A DNA stretch of 64,000 bases, from positions 1,302,001-1,366,000 of the forward strand of contig NZ_LR594675.1 of assembly GCF_901827205.1 (NCBI RefSeq). Reading direction: 5' to 3'. This DNA comes from Variovorax sp. PBS-H4. GTDB taxonomy: Bacteria > Pseudomonadota > Gammaproteobacteria > Burkholderiales > Burkholderiaceae_C. This document shows positions 57,653-64,000 of the stretch, one piece after another. A program made the position numbers and the translations under genes. Below the pieces are notes generated by a model. That model did not search any database. It was not told the DNA's origin and saw only the letters and a list, made by a program, of their open reading frames with translations. The first letter of the stretch is position 1. Each line of letters opens with the position of its first letter.

Positions 57653-59794
57653 CTATCGACCCACGGTGCCATCAAAGGCGGGCGAGGCCGTCATCCCGGA
57701 GGTCTTGACGCGCATCCAGGCACTGTCGGGCGGCAGTGTCGGGACCGCGAGCCGCTTGTCGTAAGCGGGGACGTTGCCGAGGTAGTCGAGCGTGAACAAC
57801 GTGCCGTAGGAAGCGGTGTCGCCGCCAAAGGCATTCGTGAAGCCCAGCGCGTCGGTATGGAACGGCAGGAAAGTCGTCGTCTCCTTCGTCTCGGAGATGG
57901 AAGTGGTCTTCACTTTCAGGAGGTCTTGTCCCACCACGGCAGGGCTGAGCTTGAACAGGCGGCCGATGGCGTCGATGGAGCCGTGCAGCGACAGCGAATT
58001 GCCGTCGAAGCCGAAGCCGGTGTACGGCAGCGTTCCGCTGCCGCTCCAGGTCCTGGTGAACAGGCCGGACGAGTTGGTGCCCGAGGACTTGTAGCTCGCT
58101 TTCGTGTCCGACGCCGGTACGAACAGGCGCACGCTCCGGCCCAGGCTGCCATCGACCTCGGTGCGCAGCTCGTGCGCATCGCCGCGCACGTGCAGGTCGA
58201 GGTTGAGGACGCTGGTCAGCAAGCCGGTGCTGCCCGGGATCGGAAGCGTCTCGAAGGTGTACTCGACCGAACCCCGCCACGACGTGAGCACGCGCCGGTT
58301 GCTGGTGCGGTCACGGGCAGTCACCACCACGTCGCCCATCGACCCCGGCGGGTCGTTGTCCGCCGTCGGCAGGTTGACCTCGATGCGATCATCGCTCCAG
58401 GCGCTGACCTGGACGGGCGTGCCGCCCACCGTCACCGTTCCCGTTTTGGTGCCGAAGTTTCCATGGACAACCATGATGTCCTTCCAGCGCGTCTCCAGGT
58501 CCGTGATCACCGGATTGGTCAGGTCGAAGCCGTTCCCGAAGCGCTTGACGAAAGCCGGAGCCTGTCCTTTGCCTTCGGCGTCGGGCGTGACGAGCAAGTT
58601 GTTCGTGTAGACGTAGCCATCCTGCTCGAAGCCCCGCTTGCCGAGGTAGTCCCAGACCGCCTCCATGTCGAACGCCCGGTTGGCCGGGTCCTTGGCGTCG
58701 AACTTGTTGGCGGCGGTCAGGCGGTCGAACATGATCTTCATGGCCACGTGGCCGATGTCGTTGGAAGAGCCATCCCACGCGATGATCGTGCCGGCGCCAG
58801 CGTCGGTGAGCCCTTGCCGGAACCCTGCGGCGTCCGGTGTTCCGCTCTCGCACGAAACCATCACCACCAGGGAATTTTCCGAGAACTTGAGACGGTTGCG
58901 CACGAACGCCTCGGTGATGCCGTAGCGCGGACGCTGTTGGCCGAGCAGCATCTCCTTGAGCCGTGCCCGATTGCGGTGGTAGATGATTTCGCCGCTGTCG
59001 AGCTCGGCCTTGTACCTTGCATCGAGTTCGTCGGTGGTCAGCGTCTCGGTGATCACGCCGAACTGGCGCACCCCGGTCGGCCCGATCAGGGCCGAGTGCG
59101 CCGTCAGGTGCAGGATGCCCATCTTTGTCGTCGACAGCGACATCAGCGTATCGATCGTCAGGTCCTTCTGCGGCGCGATCGTCCATCCGCGATCCTTGAG
59201 CATTTCCGCGATCCTGGCCTGGGCGGCCTTTGCGTAGGCGAAGTTGCCCTGGTCGTCGGCGGAAAGGAACACTGCGATGCCGCTGGCGGGCACTTCCGGC
59301 TTGCCGTTGCCCGATGCCCCCTTCTGCTGGAGAGCATCGCCCGGGCGTTCCATGCGCTGCAGCGATTCGGCAGACAGCGGACGCGCGAGCGGCTTGAGGT
59401 TGTCGGTGAACAGGAACTGCCGCCCGTCCCTGAAGCGCGCCCACAGGGATTCCTTCCCGAGCTCGGCTTCGACGAACTCCGGCTGCGCCAGCACATAGGC
59501 TTTCAGGTCGCCCCAGGGATCGGCGACCTTGGCCTCCAGCAGGGCTTCGTACTTTTCGGCCACGCGCGACGTGGAGGCGGCGCGTTCGTCGGCCGTCATC
59601 ACGAGCGACCCAGCCGAAGGACCGCCGGTCGCGTCGCCTCCTCCCCCCAGTGGGAGCATGCCCCCGCTACCGCCTCCCCCGCCGCCGCACGCGGCAAGCA
59701 GGAACAACGGAGTGCTTGCAAGAAGGCAAAGAACCCATCGGCGGCAATGGCCTCCCAGGGCGCGGTACAGAAATGCTGGCAACAAAAAAAGCAT
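57653..59794 (-). CDS. Lipoprotein with CHAT/caspase-like domain and IPT/TIG-like domain
   Basis: 713-residue predicted lipoprotein. The signal sequence ends in the lipobox LAAC (Cys36), followed by a Gly-rich linker. A peptidase-like domain spans about 170-390: ILHLTAHSA gives His233 and VVMVSCESGT gives Cys315, matching the His/Cys dyad pattern of CHAT/caspase-like proteases. A downstream GTIIAWDGSSNDIGHVAM segment replaces the usual GA...W.V.D region. Residues about 428-500 look like an IPT/TIG-type Ig fold, and the rest (500-713) is beta-rich with no known motif. ATG preceded by AGGTGAA; the ATG is followed by a T7 run. Monocistronic. No characterised homologue comes to mind; proteolysis is inferred. 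Confidence 0.75.
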   Translation of the reverse strand: MLFLLPAFLYRALGGHCRRWVLCLLASTPLFLLAACGGGGGGSGGMLPLGGGGDATGGPSAGSLVMTADERAASTSRVAEKYEALLEAKVADPWGDLKAYVLAQPEFVEAELGKESLWARFRDGRQFLFTDNLKPLARPLSAESLQRMERPGDALQQKGASGNGKPEVPASGIAVFLSADDQGNFAYAKAAQARIAEMLKDRGWTIAPQKDLTIDTLMSLSTTKMGILHLTAHSALIGPTGVRQFGVITETLTTDELDARYKAELDSGEIIYHRNRARLKEMLLGQQRPRYGITEAFVRNRLKFSENSLVVMVSCESGTPDAAGFRQGLTDAGAGTIIAWDGSSNDIGHVAMKIMFDRLTAANKFDAKDPANRAFDMEAVWDYLGKRGFEQDGYVYTNNLLVTPDAEGKGQAPAFVKRFGNGFDLTNPVITDLETRWKDIMVVHGNFGTKTGTVTVGGTPVQVSAWSDDRIEVNLPTADNDPPGSMGDVVVTARDRTSNRRVLTSWRGSVEYTFETLPIPGSTGLLTSVLNLDLHVRGDAHELRTEVDGSLGRSVRLFVPASDTKASYKSSGTNSSGLFTRTWSGSGTLPYTGFGFDGNSLSLHGSIDAIGRLFKLSPAVVGQDLLKVKTTSISETKETTTFLPFHTDALGFTNAFGGDTASYGTLFTLDYLGNVPAYDKRLAVPTLPPDSAWMRVKTSGMTASPAFDGTVGR

Positions 59795-59943
59795 GCGGCT
59801 TCACCTGAAATGAACAATGCGACGCGACTGCATCGCGAAAGCCGCGCAGCTTATGTTCGGATCCGTTCCCTGAGGCCGCACCGCCCTCACGCTCGAACGC
59901 CGGGCTCCCATTTCCGGCGTCCTGGCACGGGCAGCGGAGCCCC

Positions 59944-60918
59944 TTAGCGGTCGGGGCGGCCGGAATCGCCGGGTGCGAAGCCGAAGATGCGCTTGTAGGC
60001 GCGCGCCAGGACCGGGCCGGTGGAATAGCCCACGCGCGCGGCCGCCTGGTCCAGCGTCAGCCGCTTGTCGCGAAGGAGCCGTGCGGCCAGGTGCACCCGC
60101 CATCGTGCGAGATAGCGCATGGGGGTCTCGCCCGTCTGCTGTTGGAAGCGGGTCGCGAAGGCGGTCCTGCCCATATGGCAGGACGCCGCCAGCGATTCGA
60201 CGGTCCAGGGGTCCTGCGGATGCGTATGGATCGCGCGCACCGCCTTCAGCACGCGCTCGTCGCGCAGCGGGCCGGAAGTCGCGGGCGATGTCGATCCAGC
60301 CTCGCCGCGCAGGTGCGCGAGCACCATGTGCCGGATCAGCACGTTGGATGCTTCCGCCATTCCGACGCCCGCACCCCGGCGCAAGTCGGACATCCAGCGC
60401 ATGACTGCCACCAGGGGCTGTAGCCACTCCTGCGCGCCGCCGTCGCCGCGCAGATGCAGCACGGGCGGAAGGGCGGCCATCACCGCATGAGAAAGGAAAT
60501 CGCGCGCCCAGAAGAAGCTGCCGCTCCAGACGCTGTCGTTGCCGTCGATGGCCATCGCGTAGGCGTGGCCGCGCCGCAGCCGCTCGCGTGCGAAGACATC
60601 CTCCAGCGACAGCACGGCCGCGTCGGCCCTTGTGAACACGCGGTGCTGCCCACCGTGCGGCAGCAAGGCGACGTCCCCGTGCCGCATCTCGATGGGCTCG
60701 TGGTCACCGTAGCGAAGGTAGGCAGTGGCGCCGCACGCCACGTAGAGCGGCGCCCGGGCGTTGCTGTCGACATCGAGTGCGAAGTCCTCGCCGAAACCGA
60801 AGTGGAAATGAAGCAATGGCGTAAAAGCCATGGCATCGGCGATGGCCTCGAGGGTCTGCGGCGAGCGCGCGGTGCGGTCGCGCGGCGGGCGACGGGGGCC
60901 GGAAGGCAACAAAGGCAT
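59944..60918 (-). CDS. AraC family transcriptional regulator (cupin_6 N-terminus)
   Basis: 324-residue regulator. The N-terminal cupin-like sensing domain (about 35-165) includes YLRYGDHEPIEMRHGDVALLPHG region motifs, and the C-terminal AraC double HTH occupies about 220-320 (WTVESLAASCHMGRTAFATRF and LDQAAARVGYSTGPVLARAYKR). The cupin_6 type is common in regulators of unknown ligand. Divergent from a TonB-dependent receptor gene, with 230 bp between starts, so it may control that receptor. The ATG at 60918 gives the usual start. Confidence 0.9.
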   Translation of the reverse strand: MPLLPSGPRRPPRDRTARSPQTLEAIADAMAFTPLLHFHFGFGEDFALDVDSNARAPLYVACGATAYLRYGDHEPIEMRHGDVALLPHGGQHRVFTRADAAVLSLEDVFARERLRRGHAYAMAIDGNDSVWSGSFFWARDFLSHAVMAALPPVLHLRGDGGAQEWLQPLVAVMRWMSDLRRGAGVGMAEASNVLIRHMVLAHLRGEAGSTSPATSGPLRDERVLKAVRAIHTHPQDPWTVESLAASCHMGRTAFATRFQQQTGETPMRYLARWRVHLAARLLRDKRLTLDQAAARVGYSTGPVLARAYKRIFGFAPGDSGRPDR

Positions 60919-61037
60919 TGCGGGGCGTCCAGGGGCGGATGGCGTAGCGGCGCCGCTGCGGCTGGCGGCTCCAGCGAATGTTATCCAGGTCGCGCAGGGT
61001 ACCGCGCGCACTCAGCCTCCGGGCCGGCGCCTGATCG

Positions 61038-61053
61038 CGACCAGTTGTGGTCG
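61038..61053. promoter_or_regulatory. Palindrome CGACCA-GTTG-TGGTCG in the AraC/TonB intergenic region
   Basis: Perfect 6-bp arms around GTTG in the 230-bp region between the AraC regulator and the TonB receptor gene, roughly 100 bp from each start. A second, weaker pair GCGACG/CGTCGC lies at 61073-61094. Either could be a regulator site or an RNA hairpin. No riboswitch consensus is seen. Confidence 0.35.
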
Positions 61054-61148
61054 GGACGCACTCGGCAAACTTGCGACGAGGCAGCAGGCGTCGCACGGTT
61101 GGATAGCGAGCGCACCTTTGTCTGTACCCCTTCGCGATTGGCCGCAGA

Positions 61149-63284
61149 ATGGCCGCGATGAAATTCCGCCTCGTCACGGCCGCCTTCGCCGCTGCCGGCT
61201 GCTGCGTCGCACAGGCCCAAGACGCTCCGCCCGCGCCCATGCTGCGGGAGATCACCGTGTCGACTCCGCGCGGCGAGATCAGGCCTTTCGACGTGCCCGG
61301 CTCGGTCGACCGGGTCGAAGGCAGCGAGATGCGCGAAGGGCGGCTGGGTGCCAACCTTTCCGAAAGCCTCGGCCCGGTGCCTGGGCTGCAGCTTCTGAAT
61401 CGCCAGAACTACGCGCAGGACCTGCAGCTGTCCATCCGCGGCTTCGGCGCGCGCTCCACCTTCGGCGTGCGCGGCGTGCGCATCTACGTGGACGGCATCC
61501 CGGCCACGCTGCCGGACGGCCAGGGCCAGACCTCCAACATCGACATCGGCTCCGCCGCCCGCGTTGAAATCCTGCGCGGGCCTTTCTCGGCGCTTTACGG
61601 CAATTCGTCGGGCGGTGTGGTGCAGGCCTTCACCGAGGAAGGGGAGGGGTCGCCCACGTTGGACTTCTCGGTGGCCGGCGGCAGCTTTGGTACCTGGCGC
61701 ACCGGCAGCAAGCTCAGCGGTTCGACCGACGCCGTCGACTACACGCTGAGTGCGAGCCGCTTTCATACCGACGGCTGGCGCGAACACAGCGCGGCGGACC
61801 GCGAGATCCAGAACGGCAAGCTGCGCTTTCACCTGGACGACGGCAGCAAACTCACGTTGGTCTTCAACAGCGTCCATGTCTACGCCCAGGACCCGCTGGG
61901 CCTGTCGGCCGGGCAGTACGCGCTCGACCCGCGCAGCGCCGGCCTGGCAACGCAGTTCGACACCCGCAAGACGGCGGACCAGCAACAGCTGGGCCTCACG
62001 TACGAGCGCCGCATCGATGCGCGCAACGCGTTGCGCCTGATGGTCTACGGCGGACAGCGCAGCACCGTGCAGTTTCAGTCGATCCCGGCTTCGGCGCAGC
62101 TGAATCCGCTGCATGCCGGCGGCGTGATCGACCTGGCACGCGACTACGGCGGCATGGACCTGCGTTGGAGCGCCAACCTGCAACTGGCCGATCGGCCCTT
62201 CGACCTGGTCGCCGGCCTGGCCTACGACAAGCTGCGGGAGCAGCGCCGCGGCTTCGAGAACTTTTTCGGACGGGCGACAGCTCCGTTGGCGCTCGGCGTA
62301 CAGGGCAGGCTGCGCCGCGACGAACGCAACGAGGTTCGCAACCTCGATCCTTATGTCCAGGGCAACTGGCGCTTCACCGACCGCTGGACGTTGGAAGCTG
62401 GCGTGCGCCGCAGCAATGTGCGCTTCTCCTCCCACGACCTCTACATCGTCGGCCCGAACGGCGACGACAGCGGCAGCGCGCGCTACGGCAAAACGCTGCC
62501 GGTGGCCTCGTTGCGCTACCAGGCTACGCCCGACCTGGCACTCTACGCTTCGGCCGGCCGTGGCTTCGAGACGCCGACGCTCAACGAGCTGTCCTATCGT
62601 GCCGACGGCGTCGGCGGGCTCAACTTCGGGCTGCAGCCTTCGGTCAACACCAGCATCGAGGCCGGGGCCAAGGCGCGCCTCGCAGGCGGGCTGCTGACCG
62701 CGGCCCTGTTCCAGACCCGCACCCGCGACGAGATCGTGACCAACACCAACGTCAGCGGCCGCGCCACCTTCCAGAATGCGGGGCGCACCAGGCGCGACGG
62801 CTTCGAACTTGCCTGGCAGCACGAGACCTTGGACCACTGGCGCACGCAGCTGGCCTACACCTGGCTCGACGCACGCTACCGCGATGGCTTCTGCTCGCCT
62901 TCGCCCTGCAGCGCCGCAAGCACCGTGCCCGCCGGCAACCGCATTCCAGGCATTGCCGAGCACGCGCTTTTTGCATCCTTCGGCTGGGTGCCGCCCGAGG
63001 GCTGGCGCGCCGGCGCCGAGCTGCGTGCGCTGGGCGCCATCGAGGCGAACGACCGCAACACCGCCGGCGCGCCGGGCTATGCGCTGGCGGCGGTGTACGT
63101 GGGCTACGTCAAGCGCTGGTCGCGCTGGGACCTCAACGCCTTTCTGCGCGTGGACAACCTGTTCGACCGCCGCTATATCGGCTCGGTGATCGTCAACGAA
63201 GCCACACCGATTGCGCCGCGCTACTTCGAGCCCGCCCCGGGACGAAACTGGACGCTCGGCATGGGAGCGGCGTATCGTTTCTGA
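61149..63284 (+). CDS. TonB-dependent outer-membrane receptor
   Basis: 711-residue receptor with a signal peptide (about 1-26, ending AQAQ), a TonB-box-like LREITVSTPRG, a plug domain (RGFGARSTFGVRGVRIYVDG, PATLPDGQGQTS, LRGPFSALYGNSSGGVVQ) and a 22-strand beta-barrel ending in Phe (GMGAAYRF). Such proteins import iron complexes, cobalamin or other scarce ligands using TonB energy; the ligand is not readable. The ATG at 61149 or 61158 may be the start. Divergent AraC regulator; a phosphoribosyltransferase follows after 28 bp. Confidence 0.93.
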   Translation: MAAMKFRLVTAAFAAAGCCVAQAQDAPPAPMLREITVSTPRGEIRPFDVPGSVDRVEGSEMREGRLGANLSESLGPVPGLQLLNRQNYAQDLQLSIRGFGARSTFGVRGVRIYVDGIPATLPDGQGQTSNIDIGSAARVEILRGPFSALYGNSSGGVVQAFTEEGEGSPTLDFSVAGGSFGTWRTGSKLSGSTDAVDYTLSASRFHTDGWREHSAADREIQNGKLRFHLDDGSKLTLVFNSVHVYAQDPLGLSAGQYALDPRSAGLATQFDTRKTADQQQLGLTYERRIDARNALRLMVYGGQRSTVQFQSIPASAQLNPLHAGGVIDLARDYGGMDLRWSANLQLADRPFDLVAGLAYDKLREQRRGFENFFGRATAPLALGVQGRLRRDERNEVRNLDPYVQGNWRFTDRWTLEAGVRRSNVRFSSHDLYIVGPNGDDSGSARYGKTLPVASLRYQATPDLALYASAGRGFETPTLNELSYRADGVGGLNFGLQPSVNTSIEAGAKARLAGGLLTAALFQTRTRDEIVTNTNVSGRATFQNAGRTRRDGFELAWQHETLDHWRTQLAYTWLDARYRDGFCSPSPCSAASTVPAGNRIPGIAEHALFASFGWVPPEGWRAGAELRALGAIEANDRNTAGAPGYALAAVYVGYVKRWSRWDLNAFLRVDNLFDRRYIGSVIVNEATPIAPRYFEPAPGRNWTLGMGAAYRF

Positions 63285-63312
63285 ATTCCGGCTGCCACGA
63301 CGAGGAGTGCAG

Positions 63313-63957
63313 ATGGCGCAGATGGAATTCAGGGATCGACACGATGCGGGCCGCGTGCTCGCGAGAGCGCTGGCCCAGTGGCGCGGCCAGTCCGAGGTGG
63401 TGGTGCTGGCGCTGCCGCGCGGCGGGGTGCCCGTGGCCTGGGAAGTCGCTCCGGCCCTGCAGGCATCGCTCGACGTGCTCGTGGTGCGCAAGCTCGGCTT
63501 CCCGGGCCAGGAGGAGCTCGCGATGGGCGCGATCGGGCCCGGCGGCGTGCGCGTGATGTCCGATATCCCGCGCCTGTGGCCGGTGGAAGATGCCGAGGTC
63601 GAGAAGGTGGTCGAACGCGAGCAGGCCGAGCTGGCGCGCCGCGAGCGCCTCTACCGCGGCGAGCGCGCTCCGCTGGCGCTTGCCGGGCGCGTCGCGATCC
63701 TGGTCGACGACGGTCTCGCCACCGGCGCCAGCATGCATGCGGCAGTGCTCGCGGTGCGTGCGATGCGGCCGCGGCGCATCGTGGCGGCGGCGCCCGTGGC
63801 TTCGAGGGAGGCCGTGCAGTTGCTCGAGACCGTGGCGGACGAGGTGGTCTGCGTCCACGTGCCGGAGCCCTTCCGCGCGGTCGGCATCTGGTACGAGGAC
63901 TTCGAGCAGACCGGGGACGACGAGGTGCGCCGGCTGCTGCAAGGGCAGGGCGCCTGA
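63313..63957 (+). CDS. Phosphoribosyltransferase (PRT type I fold)
   Basis: 214-residue cytoplasmic protein with the PRPP-binding motif AILVDDGLATGASM (about residues 115-130) and an N-terminal hood region (LPRGGVPVAWEVA, VVRKLGFPGQEELAMGAIG). Standalone proteins of this kind are often fused to dienelactone hydrolase-like domains elsewhere; no fusion is present here. Substrate base unknown. Ribosome site GAGGAG precedes the ATG by 6 bp. It follows the TonB receptor by 28 bp and could be cotranscribed. The remaining 43 bp of the window contain nothing recognisable. Confidence 0.9.
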   Translation: MAQMEFRDRHDAGRVLARALAQWRGQSEVVVLALPRGGVPVAWEVAPALQASLDVLVVRKLGFPGQEELAMGAIGPGGVRVMSDIPRLWPVEDAEVEKVVEREQAELARRERLYRGERAPLALAGRVAILVDDGLATGASMHAAVLAVRAMRPRRIVAAAPVASREAVQLLETVADEVVCVHVPEPFRAVGIWYEDFEQTGDDEVRRLLQGQGA

Positions 63958-64000
63958 CGCTGCCAGACGCCCTGCAACTCAGCGTCCTGCGGCGGCTCGC

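Noticed and set aside
60919..61148. Riboswitch (cobalamin type) upstream of the TonB receptor
   Set aside because: No conserved cobalamin-box sequence is visible; only short palindromes.

Overview
The window is GC-rich chromosomal DNA (about two thirds G+C by eye) from a betaproteobacterium of the order Burkholderiales, most likely Comamonadaceae (Variovorax/Ramlibacter-like). The grounds are the family character of the porin, T2SS, cyanophycin and groESL genes, the dense ATGA-type gene overlaps, and the tal-pgi / zwf neighbourhood. I identified about 53 protein genes. I saw no tRNA, rRNA, IS element, prophage or CRISPR array. glgX is cut by the left edge.

Layout. (1) 1-9785, minus strand: a compact GlgE-type alpha-glucan operon, glgB > glgE > treS-maltokinase fusion > MscS-like membrane protein > glgX. 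(2) 10007-14099: an FAD monooxygenase with a DUF4166 partner, a CYTH-CHAD protein, and two small conserved proteins. (3) 14277-21993: a cyanophycin locus. Two tandem synthetase paralogues (the second with a destroyed Mur-ligase P-loop) diverge from an ABC exporter with a PH-like N-terminus and a DUF1854 protein. (4) 22096-25540: queC, an SbmA/YddA-like ABC transporter and a 5'-nucleotidase. (5) 25547-37676: a type II secretion system, with gspG-H-I-J-K-L-M-N-D-E in one run, gspF split off by a convergent/divergent BamE-like gene, and gspC divergent. (6) 37738-42236: ilvA, a candidate small RNA with anti-Shine-Dalgarno loops, an OsmC-like protein, Coq7, and a major porin with a double 3' hairpin. 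(7) 42487-49379: a dipeptide-type ABC importer operon with an embedded M20 amidohydrolase. (8) 49419-54930: central carbon genes zwf, YihX-like phosphatase, lipocalin, tal and pgi. (9) 55018-57546: a DUF805 protein and groES-groEL under a perfect CIRCE element. (10) 57653-63957: a lipoprotein with a CHAT/caspase-like His-Cys dyad, an AraC regulator divergent from a TonB-dependent receptor, and a phosphoribosyltransferase.

How the parts fit. Two storage polymers are made here: branched alpha-glucan from trehalose via maltose-1-phosphate, and cyanophycin from Asp and Arg. zwf, tal and pgi handle glucose-6-phosphate. The T2SS exports folded proteins; its prepilin peptidase (GspO/PilD) and cyanophycinase are not in the window.

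Most unusual items: the anti-SD sRNA candidate upstream of ilvA, the CHAT-like lipoprotein, the PH-ABC/DUF1854 pair coupled to cyanophycin, and a membrane channel-like gene embedded in the glucan operon.
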